DNA of 64,000 bases from Tyto alba (Eukaryota > Chordata > Aves > Strigiformes > Tytonidae), in NCBI RefSeq assembly GCF_018691265.1, contig NW_024881303.1, positions 13,633,777 to 13,697,776 on the forward strand, given 5' to 3'. Positions 25,068 to 38,600 of this stretch are shown here, piece by piece. The position numbers and the translations under genes were made by a program. Each line of letters opens with the position of its first letter. Within the stretch, counting starts at the first letter, position 1. The notes below the pieces were generated by a model. It did no database searches. It was not told the DNA's origin and saw nothing but the letters and a program-made list of their open reading frames with translations.

Positions 25068-27540
25068 GGTTACTCAAAAAAATGATACTAGACTTTGTTG
25101 TTATATGTTACCTATAGTGGCTATGTGCAGTATGCACAATATGTGTGTGCGTATGCACTACTATCAACAAGGGTTCCAAAACACTGACGCTTATAAGGTG
25201 AGACAATGCTCTCTCAAGAGACATACCTATGACATACACCATCAGTCTCCAGTTAAGATTGTGAAAGACCTCTGAATTGGGTCTATTGGCAAGTAGTTGT
25301 GGATATCTGACATGTTGGAGCTTCTTGGTTTAACACTTATCAAACATAAATTATAAGTATCCCAGTAATGTTATTCTGAAATTTTTATCGCAGACATGGT
25401 CTTGTCTTGCAGTGGGAATTTGGTTAGCCCCCAAATGACAAGTGTGATTCCTCAGATGTCCTTCCAACTCTTCTCCCATTGCACTTTTATTTCCATTCTC
25501 ACTGTTAAAAGGTACATGTCAACATTGTTTCATGCTGTTTGCAGGTCTTCCATTTTTCTGTTACACTGTGCTGTACTTAGTATCAGGAATATCAAATGCT
25601 TCAGTTCCACCGTGAAAGTAAAGAGCATGACTGTCTTGCTGACCATGTTTCTTCTACTGGTGCCTATCCCTCATCTTGCACTGTGCAGGTCTATGGGAAT
25701 ATTCAGTGGTTTTTTTCATGTTTCTAGATGTTTTAAACTCTGCTCAGGACTGTGATTTAGAGCTGTTGTATTTCCAGCAATGGAAAAAGGACCTCCAGAA
25801 AATGTGCCTTCAGACATCCTTGTTGGGGTGGGGATGAGGGAGTGCAATACTGTGTATCAGTGGGCATGACAGTGTCTTACTGTGGTGAAAGCATCATGCT
25901 ATGGTTGTGTCCTTACTGTCAAACTGGGATACTGCACAAGGATCCCCTGTTTACTGAACCCTAGTACCCAAATCCTCAAATGCCCCAAACATGTATCCCA
26001 CGAGATATCACCCAGGCAGCAATCCCATCTCTGCTGACCTCTTTTCTTCCTTACCAAGCCACCCCAGACTTATCAGGTTATGGCTTGAAGCTTTCTTCTC
26101 CTCCAGGGTGTCCTGGATGCTCATCTGTGTAAGTTCCTCATTTCTGTCTACATTCAGATCCTTTCCTACCTGTGTGTTCATCCCATCAACCTCCCTCCCC
26201 ACTCCAAGTCTGCATGTCTGTAAGAGCAATTACTGACAAGTCTATTTCTGTTTGTAAAGCTATGTATTTATGAACCCTCCCCATGTCCTCTCACTCCCTT
26301 GGATGCTAGCGCCTGCTAGTTGGCTGAACTTATTCCCTCTCTTGGATCTGCCCTCAGAAACAAACATGCCCCAGCTCTTGTTTCTGGCAGAACTCTAAGA
26401 GAACCTGAACACAGGCTGCAGTAATCAAAAATCTGCTCAGATGGCAAAGAAAAACAAGAGAATTTTGTGATAAAGAGTCAATATAGAGTCCTGTTTTAAC
26501 TGTTTTTCTTCAGTTCTTGATTTATTTTACTCCTGGTACACTTTGCTTTTCCTTCTGTAATCACTCAGGGGCAAGAAGGCCAATTCCTGAAGGCCCACTT
26601 AATTCAGCATCTGTGGTCTAACTGATCAGCATTACATAAGATGAACTTCAGCATAACATAACCAGTCCCAATTGAAACGTATGTTGCTGCACAACATATG
26701 CAAAATACATGATCATGTGAAGGATTAACAAATTGCTTGGCTTACTTCTCCAATTCTATAATCTCTTCCACGTGGGAATGTCCCTGCACCCAGACAGAGC
26801 CCCTGTGGCCTCCACATGGTTCTGTGCTCTCCTGCTGCAGCTCTGTCCGTGAAACAGCAGCATTAGGGACTGTCCTTGACATGCCTTTTTCTAAAGCATT
26901 TGTTTCTGTAGGTAATTTGGTGGGGCTTTAATGAGGTTGAGGGAGAATAAGACAGAAGAGGAAGAGAATGAACTTAGTTTTATGCCAGAACATGTGGTGG
27001 ATAGTAGTAGTCTGATTTCTACAATGGAGGTGTTGCAGCCAATGAGCTTAGCATTTCCCATATTAATGAATTTTAAGGTTGACATGAAGTTGCTTGGAGA
27101 AAAATGAGAAGTGTAACTAGGAAGGCTAAGGAATACTCCACTGATATTATTCTTCCCCCCATATTTGTATGTATACAGAAACTCGTCTGTTTCTTTTTAA
27201 TTCAGATTAAGCAGTGAGATGATAAACAACTTTAAGTGAAGCAGTTTGGCAACAGTTTGGAAATGTTATATCTAGAGATAATTTTATGCTTGAACTGAGT
27301 TATGTGCAGCACAGTGCAAGTTAATATTTTAGGCCATGAAAGAAGGAATAAGATGAAAAAAGATTTCTTGTTGTCAGTCAGCCACATGTGTTTCAGAACA
27401 CATTGTGTTTTAGAATCATTGGATGTGGTTTTTCTTACTGGCACCTGCTGGGAAGACAGAAAAGTGGCAGTGCAAGAGAGTAGTATAAAAATTTTAATTC
27501 TCTTGATATTGTCCAGAGTGGCAATTCCTGCCCTCGTGGT
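25068..27540. other. No gene seen
   Basis: A C/T-rich stretch at about 25980-26300 and ORFs of up to 119 codons (25396-25755) are present without recognisable products. No element could be named. Confidence 0.45.
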
Positions 27541-27556
27541 CCCCCCTCCCCGCCCC

Positions 27557-27588
<32 letters not shown>

Positions 27589-27593
27589 CCCCC
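27541..27593. repeat. Poly-C/poly-G tract, longest run 30 C
   Basis: Within 53 bp nearly every plus-strand base is C, with an uninterrupted run of 30 C at 27558-27587, flanked by CCCCGCCCCA and GCCCCC. The minus strand is therefore a long G run that can fold into G-quadruplexes, and the plus strand can form an i-motif. It lies in otherwise AT-rich DNA. Its true length is uncertain because such runs are hard to sequence. Confidence 0.95.
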
Positions 27594-28060
27594 AAGGTAC
27601 TGACATAAACATCCATTTTTATTTTATTCAAGGACAGGCCTGGAAGGGATGATACTTTCAGGTTTGGCATTTTATAACTAAAAATTAGTTGAAACTAGCT
27701 TATTTTCCCAGATATCTTAACTTTACAAAGTCTGCTGAAAGAAGTCAGTATTTGTTTATAGTAGACCCTTCTTCAAATTTTTGAAGGCTTCTATTAGAAC
27801 TACTGAAGAAACATAAAATGTTTTGCACATTTACCATTGTATTCTGTTGTAGCCCAATATATTTGCTTTGTATTTATTCTTTGAGTTGGTTTCACTGATG
27901 AAGACATATTAAATTATACATAAAAGAGAGTGATCTTCTAAGATGATGTTCATTAGGCAGTTCTAACTTATGATGCATCAGAAACCATATGCTTTGTGCA
28001 TTGGCTTACAGCTGTAAAACAAACTTGAAATTACCCAATGAAGGCTTGGTGCCAGTTTTT

Positions 28061-28098
28061 AGTGAAGCCAATGGCAAAATTCCATTTATCTCAGTGGT
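28061..28098. repeat. Ancient dispersed repeat fragment (CATTGACTTCAATGG type)
   Basis: AGTGAAGCCAATGGCAAAAT followed by TCCATTTATCTCAGTGG is a diverged form of the 'gaagtcaatggcaaaactcccattgacttcagtgg' text that I recall as common in bird, turtle and crocodile genomes. I cannot name the family. A short, palindrome-like match makes this a tentative call. Confidence 0.45.
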
Positions 28099-29390
28099 TT
28101 GGGGTGAAGTGTGTAATAATCACAACTACAAATTAAGAGTTTTTGGTTTTGAACCAGAACCTCATGTTTCCTTCTGCAGGTTTGCAATGCTGAAAATGCA
28201 GGTGAACCACCCCCACCCCCATACCCCCCTTCTTTAAATATATGAAGGTATAAAAAAAAGTAGTCAGTTTTTCAGTCATTTTTGTTCCTTCTGTTTCCTC
28301 ATACTGCAAACGAAAATTTAGTAACCCTGGGCAGTCAGGTTACAAGGAGAAAGGAGTCCGGAGTGTACAGTGTTTCTGGTCACCCCACTAGTGATCTAGA
28401 GAGTAGCATATCTATGTGAGTTTGGAGGGACAGGTCCTGTCCATTGATGCCCATGATGTTGCCACAGATACTGTCATACTGTTGATTCTGTTCACAGCCT
28501 GATTCTGAGCTCAGGTAGAAAAAAGATAGACTGGTTTTGGTTTATTGGAAGGGGCCTGTCCAAGGTACAAAGGAGGCATTTTGGGGAGAAGTACCCACCC
28601 TTCATTAAAAATCTAAGTAATTTATTATTATTTTTGTGCAACATGGTATGGTGCTGTCTGTCCTGTATGAAAGAACAAAATCTGTAACATGCCTCCAAAT
28701 TAATGATGGAAGACTTCCAAACTATTGAAGGGATTTCAGAACATATGTCCCCTTGAAAGAAAAATGGTTGAGTGGGGTCTCTTTCACGCTTCTCTTATTT
28801 ACTTCATGAAGTGCTTTTCCATCTTTTAAAAAATTTCTGCCCCTTTTATCTTGGCAAAAACCCCTAGGCTTGTGGCTTGTAGACTGAAAGTGTTCACTGT
28901 CTAAGCAAGCTTGAGCCTCTTAGCAGGGAGTCCATACTGTATTTAAAGCAAAACCTATCCCTAATCCTGGAACTGTCATGAAGCAGAGAATGTTAGAGTC
29001 ATTTACAGCTGCCTGGCATTGTTGCTAAGGGACAAATTGAAACCACTGGTCTGCCAGGCTTGTCAACACCTTTGAAATCTGCCGCCTAGCCTGGTTCCCT
29101 AAAGGACTCCTTGGAGAGAGTGAAGGAGCCAAACTGACAGCCAAAGACAGAGTCCACCTACTTGTCCCTTTTTCTTCCTTTGTCTTTGCTTCTTTTCTGC
29201 TTTTATAATTGCCTTTCTTTTTGCTTGTTTTCATCCCAACACTAATGTTGTAATATTGGTAAGTGGTATAATTAGAAGATTTATTAACTTGTGTTTTCAA
29301 TCTTTTTACTGAGAAAAAGTACCAAAAACTTAACATCAAAATAAAAGCTATTACACAATCAACTAGTTGGGTGCAGTCTGTCCCCTTTGA

Positions 29391-29530
29391 ATTCCATGGC
29401 TAAACTCCCATTGGCTTCCATGGGAGCCTATTAAGGAACAAGCTCTTGATATTTTGTAATATGCATGCCACATGGGGTCTCAATTTAGTCACTTAACTAA
29501 AGGCACCTAAACAAGTGGCCCTTTTTTTAG
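29391..29530. repeat. Ancient dispersed repeat, palindromic type
   Basis: The sequence AACTCCCATTGGCTTCCATG (29404 on) is followed by GGAGCC and, about 80 bp later, AAAGGCACCTAAACAAGTGG. This resembles the sauropsid repeat that runs 'aactcccattgacttcaatgggagc ... taggcacctaaataagtggcc'. The copy is old and incomplete. The family is not named. Confidence 0.5.
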
Positions 29531-30640
29531 TGATGTGACTGACTGAAGTGGCTAAATGGTAATACATGTGCCTAATTTTAGTATGCCCACAGCTGAATAT
29601 GGTAACCACAGTCCAGTATCATAATTTCATCTACATGGGTTAGTATTTATCAATCACACTGGGAATGGTTTGACAAGACATGCATCAAAAACACTTCTGT
29701 TTGGTATATCCCATAAATCTAAAATAAAAGCAGATAATAAAGGAGAGAAGTAAATATGAAACACAAATCTGGGATTAGCTTGACAACAGTAATTAATGTC
29801 TGTCTGAGGCTTTGCTTCATGATAGTGATTAATCACCTCTTTTCAGTGTATTTCTAATATTGCAAATTATTAATGCTTTAAAAATATAAAGCAATTTAAG
29901 TCGTCATCAGAGCTGGGATAGTGTTTTCCTGGAGCAGCACTCTGCAGAGATTTTGGTGAAGATCCAAGAACTGGTAAATTTAGAGCAGAAAGTGTTTAAT
30001 GCACTTGGTTATTAAACACCAAATTATAAACAAGTGCTTCAATTTTTGGATGATCATGACCTCCAACATAATATCATTTAGAAAAATTAGGTTTCTAAGT
30101 CACAGTAATATAAACGAAGACTCTTAGAATTTACAAAGCCATTGTTTGCTCTTTTCATAGGGTGAATATTAAAATTTGTGTTGTCAGTTTAAGGATTGAG
30201 GCCAGATCTGATTTTTTGTTACACTATTGTAAAGAATTGTGAGTTCCAACAGTGAAGATTTTTTATTTTGAAATACATTCAGAAAGTATGGTCTATGTAA
30301 GAATAGATGGATAAGATTATCTCCTGGATTTAAGTGATAATTAACATATACATACACACAGGAGGTACATATAAACCCTGTCACTTGAGACCAAATATTT
30401 AATTCCTTCAGCATCTTTAGCATGTGAGGTCTATGATTTACGCAGGTATGTATAATGAGATGTGCCTCATATTGTTTTCCATCTTGGTGACATAATTATG
30501 CTGGAGTTCTTTGCTGTCTGACGTCTCTCAATAGTGTGTTACCTTGGGTTACGCTTTCCTTGATAAACCCTACACAGTTCTTTCTTACATTGTCTTTGGG
30601 GAGTTGTGTATAGCTTCTGCATGTTTATCTCAGTTCTCCA

Positions 30641-32600
30641 TTATTTTGTTTGAATCTTCCTAAGAAGGTGACTGGATTCCTTCTGGCTTCCACTTACTGG
30701 TGGGCAAGATGCCTTTATTGTTTAGGATAAAGGCATATTCCAGACTATTCTGAATTGTCCACCTTTCAAGCCTTAAGCTTACAGAAGAGGAAAACCTAGC
30801 CTTCAGAAATATCTCTGACAGTAGTCCTGCTTTGACCTTATTTGTAACTTCAGAAACCACATATGCTAGATCAGATTGTGCCATTCCACTTCAACAGTAA
30901 TGAAGATCTCATGCACCAGAATTTGCAACTGTTTTAGAAGAAGTTCCTATGCCCTGAAAATCTTTCTTATGCTCTTTCTTGTTCCTCAGACCATTAACCC
31001 CAGACTCTAGGTGCCTGTTAAATCTGCCAGATAAAGAATTCCAAGATAAAAATGGTACTTATCATCTTCCATGGTTTTATTTCAGCAGATTTCTGAGGTC
31101 CAGAGAGGGCACCTGTGCCACTCTTGTCATAGTAGCAAGTTCACTGCAAGTAACATGGTCTTTATCCATAGGGCCAAGTGGTTGGAAGCAGTCTATTGAA
31201 CATCTTGTTCATGACCATTCCTCTGGGAATCTCTTGATTGTCAAGATTGCTGGGACATAAGCCAGGCCCTTCATCACTGGCACTGTGAGTGGCTTCAACC
31301 CTTCTGGCATCTATCTCCATCACCAGCTGTCTGAAGTGTAGGTGTTAGGAGCACATTTCCCTCATTAGCCCTGAAATCCAAACCAAGAATTCAGTACCAA
31401 CAGAAGTTTCTTTGTTTTTCCTCTTTTAATAAAATGTGCATTTTATGAGAGGCAATAAATGCAAATAACCATGGGTGGGCAGAAAGTCTGTTGGAAGCTA
31501 GAGAGAGCTCATTCTTCAGCAGAGACAATGATTTTCTGGGCTGCTGCTGGGTCTTTTGATAGACTTCAGAGAGACAGAGCACAAGAAAAGGAGTCCTCAG
31601 CCTTTAGTGATAACTGCTTACTATTCATTCCTAGAAATGTGTGGAGAGTCTCAGGATGAATACTCATACTTCTTCCAGACATCAATGTTGGCTTGTTCTG
31701 CTTCTGTGGCTGTTTTGTTATCATTCTCCAGGGACAAGGCAAACCCTGGATGTTAATTGAAAAGTCTTAGTGTGCCTTTTAAGATCTGATTAAATGAGTT
31801 ATTATATTTTCTTGGATCTATTGGTCCATGGTAAGGAGGAATTGGCTTACAAAATGAGCAGTATCCTCAGTTTCTTGCAGATGGACTTCTGTATCCTGGT
31901 CCTCAAATTTCTGAAAATGTTGATCAAGTTGTTTCCATTTGTTAAGGACTTTTCTTCTCCATGAGACCTGAAACTGATGCTAATGACCCTCACTTACATC
32001 CTTCCTGTGAACATGCAACAACTTCCTCACTGATATATCTGTCAAAGAAGACGTGTTTATTATTGAATATTGCCTTCTTCTGGAAAGTGTCTTTTTCTCT
32101 GTATCATATCCATTCTTTGTGGGATGTTTCAACATTTGTTCTTATTTCTGGCTCAGAATTCCATCTCGGATCAGAAACTTAAGTTTTATCTGATTTTCAT
32201 GTCTTTCCTCCACACTCTGAATACCAGTAAAGCTCTACATTATTTCTTGTTTCTCTTCTTTTTTCTTATTTCTGACAGGATCAGAAATTCCAGATGTTTT
32301 CTGAGGTACTTTCTGTCAACAGCTGAAGTAATCTGGAGATATTGTCATCTCTGTGTGCAGTCTCTGAATGTAGATAAAAGGCTGTCATGGCCTGTTTTGA
32401 GATTGCTGTCAAGGCTGCATCCATGATCGGAGTGAATGCCACTAGCTCTTCACCTAAGGGCATGGTAATTCCGAGAAATTTCACCTTTCTTGTCATCTGC
32501 CAAGCATTCATGTGGAGCTCTTTTCAATTTCATGAGACCCTGGGCCACCTCAGAAGCATCTGGGAATGGTGCTTCACTTAGCAGTGTTCTTACAATCTTT
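30641..32600 (-). other. Unidentified zone with coding-like minus-strand pieces
   Basis: The minus strand carries a string of short open pieces: 32281-32511 (76 codons), 31391-31582 (63) and 30660-30884 (74). Read across frame breaks, their text is helical and charged, unlike the AT-rich noise nearby (for example DASEVAQGLMKLKRAPHECL and SLENDNKTATEAEQANIDVW). Stops and frame changes interrupt it many times. No poly(A) tail, splice pattern or family could be recognised, so a decayed retrocopy, an old transposon gene or plain chance all remain possible. Confidence 0.2.
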
Positions 32601-35600
32601 ATTGGTATGAAGAACTTTCATTACATCTCTGTGGTAAATATGCAGCCTTCCTCTGTGCTCACATTGTGTCAATATGCATGTGTGCAATCACTGTAAAACA
32701 GAAGAACTGCTTATTTAAAAGTAAGAAAGTTTCTTCAGAATATGCATAAAGATTTCTCACCTTGCAGTGGACATTAAGGAAGACAGAGAATCAAATTTCC
32801 TCTAGAGGAAGAAATGGAAGGCAAACTACTGAAGAAGGAAAAATTACATGGTCAGGAAACTGGTCTTTCCACTGCCTCCTTGAATGGCATGAATGTATTT
32901 GTGCACTACATGTATGAAAAAAACCTCCTTTTGCTGGTAAGTCATCTTTCTTCCTTTCCAAAATCTGCACATGAAAAATGCTAATAGAACTGAGTAATAG
33001 CACATTGAATGGGCTGTCATATTGCTTTTGGAAAAGCATTAGCCAGGGATGCTAAGCTCCATTTCTTGCTTTGAAAGTCTACCACATGAATAAATATCAC
33101 CAATCATCACTGTTTGTCATTAGCAAGTAACCAGTTGCAACTACTGGGATGTAGAGGCAATTTTTTTTCTGAACATGTCTTTCATGCTGACATTTGCTTA
33201 ATTGGTGGCAATAAGGCAGCTATGCTTCCACTGGGGTGAGAAAAATCTGACACCTGCTCCGTCCTGGATATAAATATTCCATAAAGATCCTATCTACTCA
33301 ACTGATGCCCAGGAGATTAGGATCTGACTGTTAGTGTGAGGGGGTTATTGTGGCCTGCTCATGTTAATTGCCCTGTTGCTGCCTTCTAATGCCCTTAGGA
33401 GACTTGCTTCACTTTACCCCAGTTGTATGGCTGGCTCCCTTTTTTGCATCACGGATAAGAAAGATTTTGTGATGCTTTTCTGTGCTATATTTAGGAGCTT
33501 AAGTTCAGGACTTGGAATGTCTCAGCTAAATTCGAAGTTACTCAGGACCTCCCAGGATCTGTCCCCCAGTAAGAACAGAAAAAGGAAGCCGTTGCAATTG
33601 TTGGAGGGCAGAGTTATACAAAAGGTTACTAAACATTATTGCTTGCTCTTGATGACTTCCAACTGCCCTGCCACCCACCTTCTCACTGAGCCAGAAGCAA
33701 ATTTAAAAAAGAAACCGCTGTGCATCACTTCCCTAGCAGAACATGTTGCAGACAAAAGGAATCGAAACCACAAGCAGAGAATTGGATTTCCCCAGCTTTC
33801 TCCAAAATAAATATTTGTTTGCGAGAAAAGCAGCCGGAAGAATGAGACATGTACCCCTGACACTAAAGGCTTGTGTGTTTGTGCCGGCTGCAGTAGAGAT
33901 ATGGTAGTCCACCGAGTGCTATCTAAGGTCAGGCTGAGCTCCACCACCATAACTTTTGAAGTAATGTCTTCATCTACTTACACAAAGAAGAGAGAAGGAA
34001 GGCCCGGGGAGTCCAGCAGGGATCTGTAGTAAGTGAAAAGCAAAATGAGCAGTGGGGTTGCACCTTGGAGCTGCTCCCCACATTGCTACTTCCAAACAGC
34101 AGCATCATTCCACCATTGTGGAGAAGAGGAGGACACACCACACACTTCTGGGCAGCATCATTTGCTGGTTGTCTGCTGGAATGAGATGGAATAACAACTT
34201 CAGTATAGAACTATCCATATCTAAAAGAGGTTTCTGAGCCCATCAGAGAGCTCACAGCCAGTGTCTGGGGAGGAGATAAGCACCTACAGGAGATGGCTTG
34301 CAAAAAGGGGAGACAATGAAGGCGAACTCCCATTGCTCCCTGGAGTACAGGGACTGCATCCACTTTTGGGTGCTGATCTTGAAAGGATTCATGCCTTGTT
34401 GAGCAGGGCTCATTCTTTAAAAAAAAACAATACTACAGAACTGTGCTTTGTGTAGTCGATTAGCAGTTAGAAGCATTGACTAGAAAGTGGACAATATTAG
34501 TTACAGCGCCCCTCCCCTCACAGTCTGATTGGGTTTACACTCTGGTTTTCTTGAAGGTGGCCCAAAAGAGTATATTCCTCCTCTAGGCAGCTGGGAAGGC
34601 AGCAGATTGGGAGTGAAGGAGACAGCAGAGCACTGTTACTAGCTAGGGCAGTCAGCTGGGAAAGCCTTTTCTGATCTTTCTTCTGAACTCCAGAGAGAGG
34701 GCTGTGCAGCAGCAGGTGAGCCTTCTCATGGTAAGGCTGTGGATGTGGCAGATATGCTTGTTCTTTGAAAATCAAGTTCCCCATCACTTGACTTATTTTT
34801 TTCCTTCCACCTGCTTCATTTAATTGTGTTCCCTTTTCTTGCAAAGGGGCAATAAAGGAAAAGATATGGCATAGAGATTGCTATTAAAGAGTCAATTTTT
34901 ATAAGCAGTTACCACATGTAATTATCTGGAGCACAACAATTATGGCCTTTTGCAAGCTTAGGGAAATGTTGTGGTGTCTCATATGGCACCATTTGGTAAC
35001 ACTTAGCCAGCAGAGATTTTTATGGTCAGCATGCACTCTAAATTCATAGCCTTCAGCTTCACATTTTTTTGCTCTTGTCTGCTTTTCCAGTCCTCATTTT
35101 CAGCTGTTACCTGGCAAAAATTTGCACAGAAGAGCCTCCACTGTCATCAGAAAGCCAGAAAAATCCATTCAGATTAGGAGATAGAAGAAGATTTAGAAAG
35201 AGAGTGTCTTTTGGCTCAAGCCTGTGCCTTCACAAAAGCCATATTTTTATTATGCCCTTACATAACCTGTCCCCTGTTTCAAATACAGCTTGAAAAAAAG
35301 CTCCTTCGTACAGGAACATGACCAGCTGAGTAAATAGAAAAAACTGTTGAACTTGCGAATAGTACTTACAGAGGCCCTAACTATTTTGATACATGTGCCT
35401 GCATAGCAATACATTTTGGAGAGAAATAGTGATATTGAAACACATGAAAACAGTTGGTAAGGACTACAAGTTAACCTGGAAACATATTCATGGTAACACA
35501 GTTAAAGGGGAGGGAGGGGTGATCAAAGGTAAATTCATGTTGGTTGGTGTCTTCAAAAACAAGACTTAGATGACTTATAAAACAAAGTCATATGCAAAGA

Positions 35601-38600
35601 GGGAAGAAGTCACAGAAACACCGAATTTGCCACAGTGTCATGAGAGGGGAAAGGAGGAAAAAAATTGACAAAAAGAACACAGCAGTAAAATGAATATATT
35701 CATGCAGCATCAGTCTCTCCAGACAAGAAATGATGCCAAGCAGAACCGCATCAGCGTGTGGCCATTTCTTACACTGACACTAAAAACATCTGTTGAGGTA
35801 CAGTGTTTATACTGTCTGCCAAATAAGACTTTTTTAATCTTAAAACATATGCTGGAAATAGGAAAATTTGGACAACAACAAAAAGAGAAAAGAGGGGTGG
35901 GTGGCCAATAAATTAAAAGTGAGAAATAGGGGAGGATGGATTGGAGAGAATGTTTTCCACATAGTGCATCATAGTTAATTCAGGTCATCTCAGGTCATCA
36001 AGGGAAAGGAAACTTGTGTAGGAATTCACAGATCACCCTGAGAAGTTAAAAGAAACAAAGGAATGTTCTTTATGTCACAGACTTCATCATTCAAACATTG
36101 GATTTTGAATAGTTAATCATAAAACTCAGAATTCAGCAAGAGTTTGGATATATGTCTAATTTAAGACACAAGAACTGATGCTGATACTGACAGCAATACT
36201 ACTCTTTTTGCAGGCAGGCATATCCCACATTTTTTCAGAAAAGCATATGGTTAAGCACCCAGCTGAGCCAGGGCCTGATATTGGCTCTGCAGAAATGATG
36301 CCTTCATGATACATGGCTAAACATTTATTCAAACAAATTTAGATACATACAATGAGTAAATTATTTAAATAATCCCCACCTTCACATTTAGTTCCCTGGT
36401 TAAAGTAACCACAGTACAGAAATCACAAATGTTCCAGTGAAAATAATTGGCAGATCTGACCAAATAAGTTATTCAACTATTTTTATAATATTTTTCAAAT
36501 AAAGTACCTAGGTATTCCTTATAATAAAATCCTCTTATATCTTCTGTCATGTATTAATTTATTTTCTGTCATAAAAGATATGCATGAAGGACATTATTCA
36601 GTGAAGTGACCTAAGTGATCAAATCAGTCTCTCTCTCTGGTACCGTCTCAGGTCTACAGTTTGTGGTGCATGTCTAAAGACAGAAACAGACAACAAACAC
36701 AGCTCAATATAATTTCTTCATTAAATTAATTCCATGTGAATTGTGCTTTTAGAAGAGAAAATGTGTCTAAGGTAAAATCCAGGCCCCTAGAAATCAAAGT
36801 AAAAGCTTCCACTCCCTTCAACAGAGATGAGATTTCACCTCTATTATATTTGACTTTCAAGTACAAAAGATTAATGCTTAGTGAATCACTGGCTGGGATA
36901 TGGTCAATTGCACTTACATTATCAAAACCTGCATCGCATTAATTGTGTTGTATATCCTTCAAGATTTGCTTCAGTTTATTTCTGTTCCATTTATTAAACA
37001 TATTTTTGAAAACCACAGTAGAAGTGAGCAGAAGGATGGATTATATGCATCATAGCTTGCAGGAGTTTTTGGTACTTCTCTTGTGTCCAGTGGGTCAACT
37101 TTAAACTTTAGATTCTGGTAGAGTACACCAGTTGGAGACAAGTTACTTCTGGGATATATAAACACACTGGGCAATATGAAAATCAAGTTCTGGAATGCAG
37201 TGATGGGACCAAATGTGAGAAGTTTCCCAAAAGCAGCACCCAGGGCTATTCAATTTTCTGCCTTCTCTGATTTTTAATGGCTTTGAAGGAGTTCTGTAGA
37301 TAAGGTATGTAGCTGAGTTTTATTGGACATTTCTGTTCTTGTAAAAAAACAGATCTTATGTGCCCACATAACAGTGTTTCCAAATGGTTTTGTTTCTTCC
37401 TGAATCCCAAGAGAACATTTTTGTATGAATATCAAAAAGCAAAAGCTAGTCTAAGCCTTTGGATATCTCTCCCTTTGTCTTCAATGCAGCACAGCTGGCA
37501 GAGGCAGAATTAGCACAGGCATTAGAGAAAAATGTTATTGGCTCTTCTGTTAAAACGCTGGTAACAAATTGCTGTTAATTTTTCATTCTTGGAAGACTAC
37601 AATGTTTTAAAAGATCACCAGGAAATAAAATATTCTTGGCTGAATTTTCAAATCGGATAATTTCTTTTAAAATTCAAGATCATTCTGGGCTTTCACAGCT
37701 TTTTCACTATTACCCAGTGGGAGACTCTCCAGTGATCTGCAGAGAGTGGCAATGTAGATCATGTAGAAATAAACTTGCATCTTGTGATACCCTTCTTCCA
37801 ATGAATGTTAAGTTTCATGTGACACCCAAGCTTTGGCTGAAGCTTTGGTGATTTTGCACACATCCTCACTTTCAGGACTGCGAACTAAATTTGAAGATTA
37901 TTTCCACTTTAATTTGCATTCTTATTTCTCAAAGAAAGCTGACTAACCCTTCCTTCCCTGCTCAACAGATGTTTGTCTTCTTCGGTGAGAATCTACACAC
38001 TGTTCATTACAATATGGAATCCTGAGCTGTAAGTGAAATTTCTGTGACTAGTAATCTATTTGTTGACCTCCACATTCAGAACAATTTCATCCACAATGAA
38101 TGTAAAACAATATATATATTAGCATGATAGTGTTATTAAGAAATTAATACACTGTTACTTGTCTGGGCTTAATTGACCATAATCAGTGACTGATTTAGGT
38201 CTTCAGTCCTTTAAAAAATAATAAAAAACTGGTAGCATTAAGGGTTTTTGAAAACTTTAGACATCATAAAGAAAAACAGTTTAAGGTTTCACAAAACTGT
38301 TGAGTTTTGCAAAACATTTTTCCCCTTAATTTGAACCATCATTTTCTCAAAGAAAATTAAATTAAAAAAACAACAAACATGTTTTTGTAATTAAACAGAA
38401 TACAGAGCTATGCAAACAATAAAGATCCTTGTTTGAAATTAATTCTTGTGCTGCTTCTGGGATTACCAGGGGAATAAAATTATAGCAAAACAAAACAGAA
38501 AAACCTGCTGCAGCCTAGAACTTGCATTTTACCAGAAGCAAAAGGAAATTTAGGCTCAATAGTTTTGAGTTGTATTCTGTCTCCAAAAAACATGATTTTA

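Larger units (their letters stand above)
27594..30640. other. No gene seen apart from dispersed repeats
   Basis: There are two old palindromic repeat fragments (28061-28098 and 29391-29530, listed separately). Other sequence is unassigned and has no ORF over about 105 codons. Confidence 0.45.

Noticed and set aside
33361..33810. 149-codon ORF in unique DNA
   Set aside because: No domain, no signal of codon bias and no splice or promoter context is visible. The length is possible by chance in 64 kb read in six frames.
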